Shown: positions 31,977 to 40,540 of the stretch, piece by piece
Position numbering within the stretch: the first letter of the stretch is position 1
Layout of the letters: every line of letters begins with the position of its first letter
Assembly: GCA_049889095.1 (NCBI GenBank)
Contig: JBLJFK010000014.1
DNA length: 64,000 nucleotides
Source of the DNA: Ewingella sp049889095
GTDB lineage: Bacteria; Pseudomonadota; Gammaproteobacteria; Enterobacterales; Enterobacteriaceae
Reading direction: 5' to 3' (one strand)
Position numbers and translations under genes: made by a program
The notes under the pieces: model-generated
Databases searched by the model: none
Seen by the model: only the letters and a program-made list of their open reading frames with translations
What the model was told of the DNA's origin: nothing

Positions 31977-32642
31977 ATGAGAAAAACACTATTCATTGCG
32001 CTGGTTGCCGCTGCAACACTGAGTGGTTGTGCAACGGAGTCTTCACGTTCTTTAGAAGTGGCAAAAGTGGCCTCTTACAACACGCAATATAACGGTCAGC
32101 GTAGTCCAATTGCGGTTGGCAAGTTTGATAATCGCTCAAGCTATATGAGCGGGATTTTCTCTGACGGTGTCGATCGTCTGGGAAATCAGTCCAAAACGCT
32201 GCTGGTCACTGACCTGCAACAAACCGGACGCTTCAACGTTCTGGATCGCACCAATATGGATGAGATCAAAGAAGAAGCCGGTATCAAAGGCCAGGCTCAG
32301 ACGCTGAAAGGTGCCAACTACATCATCACCGGCGATGTAACTGAATTTGGTCGTAAAGAAGTCGGCGATAACCAGTTGTGGGGCATTCTCGGCCGAGGCA
32401 AACAGCAAATTGCCTATGCAAAAGTCAATCTTAACGTGGTCAATGTGCAAACGTCAGAAGTGGTTTATTCTTCGCAGGGCGCGGGCGAATACAGCCTTTC
32501 AAACCGAGAAATTATTGGTTTCGGCGGCACGGCAAGTTATGACTCCACCTTAAATGGCAAAGTACTCGACCTGGCGATCCGCGAAGCGGTGAACAATCTG
32601 GTGAATGGAATCGAAAGCGGCGCATGGCGTCCTGCTAATTAA
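31977..32642 (+). CDS. CsgG/HfaB-family lipoprotein
   Basis: 221 residues with lipobox TLSGC (Cys 18). CsgG-type fold indicated by PIAVGKFDNRSSYMSGIFSD, then LVTDLQQTGRFNVLDR and GANYIITGDVTEFG. CsgG itself is the curli secretion pore; this shorter relative lacks curli genes nearby and belongs to a three-gene set with DUF4810 and DUF799 lipoproteins, known from Neisseria and many proteobacteria. Likely assembles at the outer membrane; substrate unknown. Confidence 0.88.
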   Translation: MRKTLFIALVAAATLSGCATESSRSLEVAKVASYNTQYNGQRSPIAVGKFDNRSSYMSGIFSDGVDRLGNQSKTLLVTDLQQTGRFNVLDRTNMDEIKEEAGIKGQAQTLKGANYIITGDVTEFGRKEVGDNQLWGILGRGKQQIAYAKVNLNVVNVQTSEVVYSSQGAGEYSLSNREIIGFGGTASYDSTLNGKVLDLAIREAVNNLVNGIESGAWRPAN

Positions 32643-32657
32643 TATACGGAAATAATC

Positions 32658-33035
32658 ATGAAATTCATTGAACAAAAAAATGCGTGGCAAAAAAGCGGTC
32701 TGGCGATGTTGTTACTAGTATTGGCGGGTTGCGCGACGCAGCCTAAAAACATCTATAACTGGGATCAATATCAGACGACAGTTTATCAGTATTATCAGAG
32801 TGATAAGGTGGGGCCAGAGCAGCAAATTGCCTCGCTGAAAGAGTCTATTGAGAAATCCCGCGCCACTAATAAACTGGTTCCTCCTGGCCTGCATGCCCAA
32901 CTTGGATTGCTTTATGCCAATACCGGCAATACCGATCAAGCATTCCAGGAATTCAATACTGAGAAAACATTATTTCCAGAGTCAGCGGCATATATGGATT
33001 TCCTGCTGAAAAAAAATAAAGGGAGCATCAAATGA
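32658..33035 (+). CDS. DUF4810 lipoprotein
   Basis: 125 residues, lipobox VLAGC after MLLLVLAG. Mature part NIYNWDQYQTTVYQYYQSD followed by one or two TPR-like helical pairs (HAQLGLLYANTGNTDQAFQE). Second gene of the three-lipoprotein operon, 15 bases after the first and overlapping the third by four bases. Probably a partner of the CsgG-like protein. Confidence 0.88.
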   Translation: MKFIEQKNAWQKSGLAMLLLVLAGCATQPKNIYNWDQYQTTVYQYYQSDKVGPEQQIASLKESIEKSRATNKLVPPGLHAQLGLLYANTGNTDQAFQEFNTEKTLFPESAAYMDFLLKKNKGSIK

Positions 33036-33691
33036 AACGTTTATTCCTGCTGACGGCGGCATTAATCACACTGGTATTAACCGGCTGTGCCAAACCGGTA
33101 TCCTACGATTACACCGCGTTTAAAGAGAGCAAACCGAAATCCATTTTGGTATTGCCGCCGGTAAACCATTCTCCTGATATCAACGCCAGCCACAGTGTGT
33201 CATCGGTTGTTACGCTGCCATTGGCTGAAGATGGTTATTATGTTTTCCCGGTTGCGGTGGTGGACGAAACCTTCAAACAAAACGGCATGACTTCGCCGGA
33301 AGACATTCGCGCCGTTAGCGTCACGAAACTGCGTCAAATCTTCGGTGCCGACGCAGCGCTGTATATCGATATCACCGATTACGGCAGCAGCTATAAGGTC
33401 ATCTCCAGTGAAGCGCGCATCACGGCTAATGCCAAACTGATTGACCTGCGTAACGGCAAAGTACTGTGGACCGGCAGTGCTACGGCCTCCAGCAATGAAC
33501 AGAGTAGTGGCAATAACGGCATTATCGGCATACTGGTCCAAGCCGCAGTCAACCAAGTCGCCAATACCCTGAGCGATAAGAGCCATGATGTGGCTGCCGT
33601 AACCAGCAGCCGCCTGCTCAGCTCTGGTAGCTCTAACGGACTGTTGTATGGACCGCGTTCTGCGAACTACGGGAAAGAAGCGGCTCGCTAA
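33032..33691 (+). CDS. DUF799 lipoprotein (GNA1162-like)
   Basis: 219 residues, lipobox VLTGC. PKSILVLPPVNHSPDINASH, then VVDETFKQNGMTSPEDIRAV and FGADAALYIDITDYG match the DUF799 family, whose Neisseria member GNA1162 has a fold related to TolB N-terminal/CsgG domains. ATGA-coupled to the DUF4810 gene. C-terminal Ser/Asn-rich tail. The three proteins likely form one outer-membrane complex. Confidence 0.88.
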   Translation: MKRLFLLTAALITLVLTGCAKPVSYDYTAFKESKPKSILVLPPVNHSPDINASHSVSSVVTLPLAEDGYYVFPVAVVDETFKQNGMTSPEDIRAVSVTKLRQIFGADAALYIDITDYGSSYKVISSEARITANAKLIDLRNGKVLWTGSATASSNEQSSGNNGIIGILVQAAVNQVANTLSDKSHDVAAVTSSRLLSSGSSNGLLYGPRSANYGKEAAR

Positions 33692-33730
33692 GTTAGTGGG
33701 CTGCCGCCCAAACCGGTTGGTTTCGGGTTT

Positions 33731-34370
33731 CGCTCCGAGCTCGTTTTTTCAGTTCAAGGTCAAGGTCGTGGGCACCGGCCCACACCGGGCGGGGCTCGGG
33801 TTACGATCCGAGCTCGTTTTTTCAGTTCAAGACCGTGGGCGCCGGCCCACACCGGGTTAAGGGCCGTAAACGCGGCCCTTAACAATCCTGCGTTTTTTAA
33901 AAACAGCAGCTGCGCAAGTCACAATGGCCGTGTTTCAGGTATCTCTGCGATAGCCGCAAAATATCATCGCTCCGCGATTCCCGGCGGCGGGTTTGAGCCA
34001 ACGGTAAAGATGTTGTCTCGCCACCGACTTGCCGGTGATATTTTGAATGCGGCATCAACATTTTTAAAAACAGATACAACCTGTTTTTTGAATTTGAATT
34101 TGAATTTGAAAAAACCTCGGCCGCGTTCAAAACGACGTCGAATAAGCGGTGGAAAACCGCGCGTCAGTTTGCGTGGGTTGTAATCCGCAATGAGAGTATC
34201 GCGCAGCGGCGGAGTTTGCGGCTGTCATCATGGTCCCTGACACACGGCCATTGTGACCCGCGCAGCTGCCGGTGTTTCATGAAAAAGCGCGGAGTCCAGA
34301 GGCCCGCGCGACTGCGGGTCTCTGGTCGGTGTGGGCCGACGCCCACGGTCTTGATGTTGAATTTAAAAGA
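33731..34370. repeat. Compound inverted-repeat element, copy A
   Basis: Fills the 710-base gap before mtnD. Left arm: two direct 73-bp units (TCCGAGCTCG at 33734 and 33807), each ending in GTGGGC-C-GGCCCACACCGG, then a hairpin AAGGGCCG…CGGCCCTT and CAGCTGCGC…CACAATGGCCGTG at 33907-33938. The right arm repeats these in inverted order: CACGGCCATTGTG…GCGCAGCTG at 34237-34268, hairpin CCAGAGGCCC…GGGTCTCTGG, and CGGTGTGGGCCGACGCCCAC at 34327-34346. The centre has GAATTT triplet-type repeats. A short frame inside is repeat-derived, not a convincing gene. Confidence 0.8.
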
Positions 34371-34401
34371 GTTAAAAGATTTAAAAACCTTTCTAAAAGG
34401 C

Positions 34402-34947
34402 TTACTCCCCCAACTTCGGATATCCATCCGCGATCTTATCGCCCGTAAAGTGCGCTACCCACCCTTCAACATTATCGAACAGGCGAATGGCGGTAAATGA
34501 CGGGGAACCGCCCATGTCAAACCAGTGTCGGGTGTTGGCAGGAACAGAGATCAGGTCATTTTTCTCGCACAGGATCTGGAAAATTTTCCCCTCCAGATGC
34601 AGACAAAACAGTCCTGCGCCATCAACGAAAAAACGCACTTCGTCTTCGCCATGAGTATGTTCGGAGAGGAACTTGGTGCGCAGCACTCCGCGCTGCTCAT
34701 TGTCTGGACGCATGCTGATCACATCCCAGCTTTGATAGCCCTTCTCGGCCACCAGCTTGTCAATTTCATGCTGATAGGCGCTGATCACCTCCGCAGGCTG
34801 CGGGTTATCGCCGAGTTCGCGATCTGCCTGCCAGCGCTCAAAACGCACGTTGATCTTGTTCAGTTCCGTTGCAATTTCCTCACCGTCACGGCTGTGCCAG
34901 ATGGGTGCGGAGGGATCCTGGTCGCTAAAAATAGTCAAAGCACTCAT
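34402..34947 (-). CDS. mtnD: Acireductone dioxygenase
   Basis: 181 residues. Cupin metalloenzyme that oxidises acireductone to formate and 2-keto-4-methylthiobutyrate (iron form) in methionine salvage. Metal ligands HTHGEDEVRFF and the later His in NTRHWFDMG. Last gene of mtnBCD, 12 bases after mtnC. Its stop lies at the edge of repeat element A. Confidence 0.95.
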   Translation of the reverse strand: MSALTIFSDQDPSAPIWHSRDGEEIATELNKINVRFERWQADRELGDNPQPAEVISAYQHEIDKLVAEKGYQSWDVISMRPDNEQRGVLRTKFLSEHTHGEDEVRFFVDGAGLFCLHLEGKIFQILCEKNDLISVPANTRHWFDMGGSPSFTAIRLFDNVEGWVAHFTGDKIADGYPKLGE

Positions 34948-34959
34948 GCGTAAACCTCT

Positions 34960-35646
34960 TTATAGGAATGTTTCTAAGGCTATCTGATCAAAACGATTGA
35001 CCTGCGGGTGATCGCTTAGCGCGTCGGCGTCATCACGGATCAACTGGCAGGTGTGCCATCCCGCTAAACGGGCAGCATCCAGCTCCTGGCGAATATCCGA
35101 GAGGAACAATAAATCTTCCGCTGGCAGGACCAGTTGCTCGGCGATATTCTGGTAGGACTCGGTTTCACGCTTGGCGCCCACACGGGTATCGAAATAGTGG
35201 CTGAACAACGGTGTGAGATCGCCCTCATCGCTGTAGCCGAACAGCAATTTCTGCGCATCAACTGAGCCTGAGGAATAGATGCAAAGTCGCAGATTCTGCT
35301 GATGCCACGTCTGTAACTGCGGTGCAACCTCCGGATAGAGATGCCCGCGAAAATCGCCGTTTTCATAGCCGCTGCGCCAAATTATGCCCTGCAACACTTT
35401 CAACGCAGTGGACTTCACGTCGCCGTCCATGAAGGCATAAAGCTTTTCGATCAGTACGTCTACACTGGCTTGCGGCTGGTCGATTTCGGCACGTAATGCA
35501 GCCAGCGCGGCTGCCACTTCTGGCTCGCCGTGCTGGCTGCGGAGAAACTCTGCCAACCGTTCGCGGGCATAGGGGAACAACACCTGATGCACAAAACGGA
35601 TATCCGTGGTGGTACCTTCAATATCAATGACAATCGCGCGGATCAT
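34960..35646 (-). CDS. mtnC: Enolase-phosphatase E1
   Basis: 228 residues. Bifunctional HAD-family enzyme: enolises then dephosphorylates 2,3-diketomethylthiopentyl-1-phosphate. HAD motifs: VIDIEGTTTDI (nucleophile Asp), YSSGSVDAQKLL, and FLSDIRQELDAA. Overlaps mtnB by four bases and precedes mtnD. Confidence 0.95.
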   Translation of the reverse strand: MIRAIVIDIEGTTTDIRFVHQVLFPYARERLAEFLRSQHGEPEVAAALAALRAEIDQPQASVDVLIEKLYAFMDGDVKSTALKVLQGIIWRSGYENGDFRGHLYPEVAPQLQTWHQQNLRLCIYSSGSVDAQKLLFGYSDEGDLTPLFSHYFDTRVGAKRETESYQNIAEQLVLPAEDLLFLSDIRQELDAARLAGWHTCQLIRDDADALSDHPQVNRFDQIALETFL

Positions 35647-36257
35647 TTAGCCTCCAGCAGTCGGCGTTGCAGTTCACACTGGAATAGAAACTCCAGCCCT
35701 TCAAGATGACGACGTGCTTCGGCCACATCTTTACCCCAACAAGTCAGACCGTGACCACGCAACAGAAAACCGTATTGCAGCGGCGTTTTTTCCGCGCTAA
35801 TGGCAATCTTTTGCGCCAGCGCCGGAATGTCCTGGCTGTTATCAAAAATGGGGATCATCATCTGGTCGAGATGCGTCGTTTGACCACTCAGTGATTTTTG
35901 CATTTCGTAGCCTTCCAGCACCAGTGCACCGTTGCGTTCCACGCGCGACAGCACGGTCGAATTGACCGAATGGGTATGCAGCACTGCGCCCGCTTGCGGA
36001 TAGAGACGATATAGCAACGTATGCAGGCCGGTTTCCGCCGACGGCGTGCGCCCGCAGGGAGCCTTGCCACTGGCCAGTTCTACCAGCAGGAAATCTTGTT
36101 CGGTCAGCGTGCCTTTATCTTTGCCGGACTCGCTGATCAGGCAGTGCTCCCGGCCCTCGCGCACCGACATATTGCCGCCGGTCGCCGGGCTCCAGCCTTT
36201 TTGACCAATCCAGTGACAGGCAGCGGTCAATGCCCCCAGTTGTCTATTTTCTGACAT
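35643..36257 (-). CDS. mtnB: Methylthioribulose-1-phosphate dehydratase
   Basis: 204 residues. Class II aldolase/adducin fold; zinc ligands in VLHTHSVNSTVL and LRGHGLTCWG, catalytic region SPATGGNMSVR. Dehydrates the product of MtnA. First gene of mtnBCD; the gap upstream, shared with mtnE, contains MetJ-like boxes. Confidence 0.95.
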   Translation of the reverse strand: MSENRQLGALTAACHWIGQKGWSPATGGNMSVREGREHCLISESGKDKGTLTEQDFLLVELASGKAPCGRTPSAETGLHTLLYRLYPQAGAVLHTHSVNSTVLSRVERNGALVLEGYEMQKSLSGQTTHLDQMMIPIFDNSQDIPALAQKIAISAEKTPLQYGFLLRGHGLTCWGKDVAEARRHLEGLEFLFQCELQRRLLEAK

Positions 36258-36332
36258 GATGATCCTTGGCCCTGTGCGGCAAAGAGGGAAGATGAAAGCC
36301 TATATACAGCCTAGCTATTAATTAGACGATAA

Positions 36333-36356
36333 TGACATTTAGCCATCTAAGCGTCT
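36333..36356. promoter_or_regulatory. MetJ-like boxes between mtnB and mtnE
   Basis: Adjoining 8-mers TGACATTT, AGCCATCT and AAGCGTCT score 5, 6 and 6 of 8 against AGACGTCT; an AGACGATA lies slightly upstream. Weaker than the mtnK/mtnA operator but in the same functional place between divergent salvage genes. Confidence 0.55.
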
Positions 36357-36422
36357 CGATTGCCAAATCTTAACATCGTGTTATCATCATGAGCAACATA
36401 CGTCCGCAAGACAGGCCCCGCT

Positions 36423-37583
36423 ATGAGCACAGCAGCGTTAATTCCACAGAGCAAACTTCCCACGTCAGGCGTGACGATTTTTACCCAAATGAGTGCCTTA
36501 GCGCAGCAGCACAATGCCATCAACCTGTCGCAGGGTTTCCCTGATTTTGACGGGCCTGAATATCTGAAACAGCGTCTGGCTCATCATGTCAGCCAGGGTG
36601 CAAACCAGTATGCGCCGATGACCGGCACCGCCGCACTGCGCGAAGCCATCGCCGCCAAGACCGAACTGATTTACGGCTACGCGCCGGATCCCACCAGCGA
36701 CATCACCATCACTGCTGGGGCCACGGAAGCGTTGTACATCGCTATCACCGCGCTGGTCGGTCCGGGCGATGAAGTCGTCGCGTTTGACCCAAGCTACGAC
36801 TGTTACGCACCGGCGGTACAGCTGGCGGGCGGCGTGATGAAACGCATCCAACTGCAACCGCCTGAATTTAAAGTCGACTGGGTCACCTTCGCCGATAATC
36901 TGAGCGATCGTACCAAACTGGTGATTATCAATACGCCACATAATCCATCGGCCACGGCCTGGAGCCATGATGATGTTGAGCAGCTGTGGCAGCGCATCGC
37001 GGATCGCAATATTTTTGTGCTGAGTGATGAGGTCTACGAGCATATCTGCTTCGCCAAAGAGGGCCACGCCAGCGTGCTGCACCACACGCAACTTCGCCAA
37101 CGCGCGATTGCCGTCTCTTCGTTTGGCAAAACCTTTCATATGACCGGATGGCGTGTGGGCTATTGCGTGGCACCGGCAACCATCAGCGCAGAACTGCGCA
37201 AAGTCCATCAATATCTGACTTTTGCCATCACTACACCGGTTCAACTGGCGCTGGCCGATATGCTGCGCGAACAGCCCCAGCACTGGCAGGATCTTTCCGC
37301 TTTTTATCAGACCAAACGCGATCGGCTGGCACAGGGGCTGGCGAAAAGTCGCCTGAAAGTGTTGCCCGGGGCGGGTACCTATTTCCTGCTGGTCGATTAT
37401 AGCGACGTCTCCGATCTCGATGATGTTGCCTTCTGCCACTGGCTGACCGAACATGTGGGCGTAGCGGCAATCCCGATGTCGGTATTCTGCGCTGCCTCTT
37501 TCCCCCATAAACTGATCCGGCTGTGCTTTGCCAAACAGGAAGCCACGCTGGACGCCGCTGCGGAGCGCCTGTGCCAACTTTAA
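36423..37583 (+). CDS. mtnE: Methionine aminotransferase (YbdL-like)
   Basis: 386 residues, class I/II PLP aminotransferase. Converts 2-keto-4-methylthiobutyrate to methionine, preferring glutamine-type donors. INLSQGFPDFDGPEYL, NTPHNPSATAW and the PLP lysine in SSFGKTFHMTGWRVGY are intact. Called ybdL in E. coli, where it is at another locus; here it is divergent from mtnB and overlaps yafV by 13 bases, tying it to salvage. Confidence 0.93.
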   Translation: MSTAALIPQSKLPTSGVTIFTQMSALAQQHNAINLSQGFPDFDGPEYLKQRLAHHVSQGANQYAPMTGTAALREAIAAKTELIYGYAPDPTSDITITAGATEALYIAITALVGPGDEVVAFDPSYDCYAPAVQLAGGVMKRIQLQPPEFKVDWVTFADNLSDRTKLVIINTPHNPSATAWSHDDVEQLWQRIADRNIFVLSDEVYEHICFAKEGHASVLHHTQLRQRAIAVSSFGKTFHMTGWRVGYCVAPATISAELRKVHQYLTFAITTPVQLALADMLREQPQHWQDLSAFYQTKRDRLAQGLAKSRLKVLPGAGTYFLLVDYSDVSDLDDVAFCHWLTEHVGVAAIPMSVFCAASFPHKLIRLCFAKQEATLDAAAERLCQL

Positions 37584-38344
37584 AACTGTCTCTGTTACAG
37601 CAACCTCTGGTTTGGCTGGATGGCGAAGCCAACCTTGCCCACTTCGACAAGCTGCTTGATTCATTGACGGGCCGCGACCTGATCGTGTTGCCTGAGATGT
37701 TCACCACCGGTTTTGCCATGCAGGCACCGGACCGGGCGCTGCCGGAAAGCCGGGTCGTTGAGTGGTTACAGCAGTGGGCGAAAAAGCGGGATGCCATGGT
37801 CGGCGGCAGCGTGGCACTGACGACAAAAATAGGCGCAGTGAACCGCTTCCTGCTGGTTGAACCGCAGGGAAAAGTACATTTTTACGACAAACGTCATCTA
37901 TTCCGCATGTCCGGTGAGCACAACTATTATGTCGCGGGGAAACGCCGTGAAATCGTGGAGTGGCGGGGCTGGCGAATTCTGCCTCAGGTCTGTTACGACC
38001 TGCGTTTTCCCGTGTGGTCGCGCAATCAACAGGACTACGATTTGGCGCTGTATGTCGCCAACTGGCCTGCCGCACGCAGCCTTCATTGGTCGGCGCTGCT
38101 GACCGCACGCGCGATTGAAAATCAGGCCTATGTCGCCGGTTGTAACCGTGTCGGAGATGACGATCACGGCCATCACTACAGTGGCGACAGCGCCATCATC
38201 AATCCACAGGGTGAAAATCTAATCCGCGCCGAACCGGGTGCCTCGGTGGTGGTCAGTGCAGAATTATCGCTGGAAGCTTTACAGCAGTATCGCGAAGCCT
38301 TCCCTGCCTGGCGCGACGCCGATATTTTTTCGCATCAGGACTGA
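37571..38344 (+). CDS. yafV: Omega-amidase YafV
   Basis: 257 residues from GTG 37571 (GGAG six bases upstream), inside the end of mtnE. Nitrilase-superfamily catalytic triad: Glu in VLPEMFTTGFAM, Lys in YDKRHLFRM, Cys in VCYDLRFPVW. Hydrolyses alpha-ketoglutaramate, the by-product of glutamine-dependent transamination, which pulls the MtnE reaction toward methionine. Confidence 0.94.
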   Translation: MPTLKLSLLQQPLVWLDGEANLAHFDKLLDSLTGRDLIVLPEMFTTGFAMQAPDRALPESRVVEWLQQWAKKRDAMVGGSVALTTKIGAVNRFLLVEPQGKVHFYDKRHLFRMSGEHNYYVAGKRREIVEWRGWRILPQVCYDLRFPVWSRNQQDYDLALYVANWPAARSLHWSALLTARAIENQAYVAGCNRVGDDDHGHHYSGDSAIINPQGENLIRAEPGASVVVSAELSLEALQQYREAFPAWRDADIFSHQD

Positions 38345-38399
38345 GGGAAATTTCCCGGCCAGAGGATGGCCGGAAAAAAATTAATAGCTAAAATGGTCC

Positions 38400-38418
38400 T
38401 GCAACTTGACGTATGACA
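38400..38418. repeat. Remnant terminal repeat of the MITE-like element
   Basis: TGCAACTTGACGTATGACA differs at only one position from the right end of the element at 19332-19497 (TGCAATTTGACGTATGAC). No second end is nearby, so it looks like a decayed or partly deleted copy at the yafV/DUF1993 junction. Confidence 0.5.
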
Positions 38419-38419
38419 G

Positions 38420-38929
38420 TTATTTGATCTCGCCGATAAAGTCAGGCTTACCCAGCTTCACACCCAGATGACGCAGGATGTTATAAGCGGTGGTGAGATG
38501 AAAATAAAAATTCGGTACCGCGAAGCTCATCACGTAGCTATGTGCGGTGAAATTATGTTCCGCATTGCGGCCTTTTACCACGATAGGACGTGAGTCGTCG
38601 CCATCCAGTTGTTCTGCTTTTACGCTCTCAATAAAGCGAATGGTTTTGGCGATACGCGCCTGTAAATCGGCAAAACTGACTTCGTTATCTTCCATCGCTG
38701 GCGGTGTCACACTGGCCAGCCGCGCTACGGCACCTTTCGACACATCACTGACGATTTGCACCTGACGCACCAGCGGGTACATATCCTCTGCCAGGCGGGT
38801 GTTTAGCACGGTCTCTTCCGATGTCCGGTTTTCCTGCGCCCAGGCAGCGCCTTTTTCCAGCAGGGCTGAAAGATTGTGTAAACCGTGAACAAACTGCGCT
38901 GCAGTGCTGCCATAAAGTGATGCTGACAT
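38420..38929 (-). CDS. DUF1993 family protein
   Basis: 169 residues, MSASLYGSTAAQFVHGLHNL at the start and the conserved HNFTAHSYVMSFAVPNFYFH near the C-terminus. DUF1993 proteins are DinB-like four-helix bundles with a possible metal site of histidines. Function unknown. Stands alone between yafV and a small unknown gene. Confidence 0.88.
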   Translation of the reverse strand: MSASLYGSTAAQFVHGLHNLSALLEKGAAWAQENRTSEETVLNTRLAEDMYPLVRQVQIVSDVSKGAVARLASVTPPAMEDNEVSFADLQARIAKTIRFIESVKAEQLDGDDSRPIVVKGRNAEHNFTAHSYVMSFAVPNFYFHLTTAYNILRHLGVKLGKPDFIGEIK

Positions 38930-38970
38930 GATGCTTCCTTAATGAGTGATGACAATAATCCGCTTTGAGC

Positions 38971-39189
38971 TTAGCGCGTTACCTGCATCACCACATGGCC
39001 TTTTGTGTTGTCGCTGGAGCAGCATGCGCTGGTTGTGATCGCAGATACATTTCCCTCATACCTCTGGCCCCTCTGGGGCGTGGACGTCGCGACAGGATCT
39101 GTACAGGAGTACTCCACGCAACGGCCGCCACCCGGCATCTCGATCCTCCATTTTATAACGCCATCCCCACTCTGGATCGCTTCTTGCAT
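38971..39189 (-). CDS. Possible small cysteine-containing protein
   Basis: 72 residues; the start at 39189 has GGAGAG seven bases upstream, the main support. Four cysteines (GRCVEYSC, SACCSS) and no signal peptide. Codon use includes several rare AGG. No family recognised; it occupies the otherwise empty 299-base gap before the CTP-synthase-like gene and could be spurious. Confidence 0.35.
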   Translation of the reverse strand: MQEAIQSGDGVIKWRIEMPGGGRCVEYSCTDPVATSTPQRGQRYEGNVSAITTSACCSSDNTKGHVVMQVTR

Positions 39190-39228
39190 TAAGTCTCTCC
39201 GCTAAAAACATCTGACAGAGGCTTACTG

Positions 39229-40539
39229 ATGACCATCACCTTTATTGCTCACCCCACGCCTGAACCTGCTTTGTACGGCGCGATGGCCGCGATACTTGCT
39301 GAACTGCGAGCGTTACCGCTGTGTCACCTGCCCGTCACTCATGATGCAAAACGTTTTGCCAATGCGCACCAGTACGTCACCAGACAGGGACATCAGTTGA
39401 CCAGCGGGTTGGTATGGCTAGAACGCTTAACCGGTCGCGACGCGGGCGCCGAGTCTGATCTTAACGCTTTGATAAAGCGCGCATTAAAAGAAGATATTGT
39501 GGTGCCATCCATCCAGCCGATAAGTCAGGAACTGACCAGACTTGCTGCGGAAAATGGTATCAGCGTAGAGTTATTGCAGGTAGTGAAACAGCAGGATAGA
39601 TTCCAGCTCGAAGACACCCTCACCGGCAAGATTCGCAGCAACGGCTGGGGGCGCGACGCCTTCGGACGCTGGGTGCTCGGCCCGGTTGCCCAGCCGGTGA
39701 TGCGCGCAGGGAAAAACCTGCGCGTGGCGTTAGTGGGGGATTTCGCCGAACACCGTGACAGTTATCCGGCAATGCTCGCTGCACTAGGAGATGCCGCCGA
39801 TGCACTGGCATTGAACATCGAAGTGATTTACGTCACGCCAAGTCTTATCGGTAGCCAGCTCGACTGCACACTATTTGACGTCGACGGCATTCTGTTACCG
39901 GGTGTGCTGAACACTGTGGGAGAAACCCCACTGGCAGGACAACTGGCCACCGCCACCTGGGCGATGGAAAACCGGCTACCGCTGTTAGGCATTAATCAGG
40001 GAATGCATTTGATGGTGGCCGCACTGGGGCAGCAGGTATTGGGACATGACCGCGTAGTAATGCACGGCCCTTGCAAGCTGAATGCGCTACAAACCTGCCT
40101 GCCGCAGGATAACTCGCAGCAACAACGCCTTGGTGATCGGCAGGTTTACAGTCTGGCGGGCAGCCGCGCCGAACAAATGCTGGGCGGCAAAGCCACACTG
40201 CGCTACAACCAGCGCTGGAGCCTCAACCCGCAGTTGCTGGAGGCGTTGCAAAGCGCCGGTTTGCGCGTCAGCGGCATCGATGAGCAGGGCCTGGGAGCCG
40301 AAGCTATCGAACTGCATGATCACCCATTTTTTGTCGGCGTGCAGGGGCAGCCTGATTTACAGTCGCGCCGCGAACGCCCCAGCCCATTGCTGATGGCCTT
40401 CCTGCAACAGGTCCGCCAATCTAACCATCAGCGCGACGTCAGCCACGTCGCGTTTACTAAAAGCGTGCGGCTGAAACAGCCCTGTTTTTCGATGGCATCT
40501 ATTTATGGCAGTGAATTTAACGGATCTGGCGTCATTTAA
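39229..40539 (+). CDS. CTP-synthase C-terminal-like protein with lost glutaminase residues
   Basis: 436 residues. From about residue 165 it aligns with the glutamine amidotransferase half of CTP synthase: LRVALVGDFAEHRDSYPAML, then LFDVDGILLPGV, LLGINQGMHLMV, SAGLRVSGID and HPFFVGVQGQPDLQSRRE. CTP synthase has LGICLGM and FVACQFHPEF there: the nucleophile Cys is Asn, and the catalytic His-Glu are Gln and Asp. It cannot be a glutaminase of the usual type. The N-terminal 160 residues match nothing I know and are not the CTP synthase kinase-like domain. A sensing or binding role for a purine/ureide is a guess from its place beside hpx. Confidence 0.8.
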   Translation: MTITFIAHPTPEPALYGAMAAILAELRALPLCHLPVTHDAKRFANAHQYVTRQGHQLTSGLVWLERLTGRDAGAESDLNALIKRALKEDIVVPSIQPISQELTRLAAENGISVELLQVVKQQDRFQLEDTLTGKIRSNGWGRDAFGRWVLGPVAQPVMRAGKNLRVALVGDFAEHRDSYPAMLAALGDAADALALNIEVIYVTPSLIGSQLDCTLFDVDGILLPGVLNTVGETPLAGQLATATWAMENRLPLLGINQGMHLMVAALGQQVLGHDRVVMHGPCKLNALQTCLPQDNSQQQRLGDRQVYSLAGSRAEQMLGGKATLRYNQRWSLNPQLLEALQSAGLRVSGIDEQGLGAEAIELHDHPFFVGVQGQPDLQSRRERPSPLLMAFLQQVRQSNHQRDVSHVAFTKSVRLKQPCFSMASIYGSEFNGSGVI

Positions 40540-40540
40540 T

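Noticed and set aside
36498..37664. 388-codon open frame opposite mtnE
   Set aside because: mtnE on the other strand has all aminotransferase motifs and a partner gene overlap; the antisense product matches nothing and has atypical composition.
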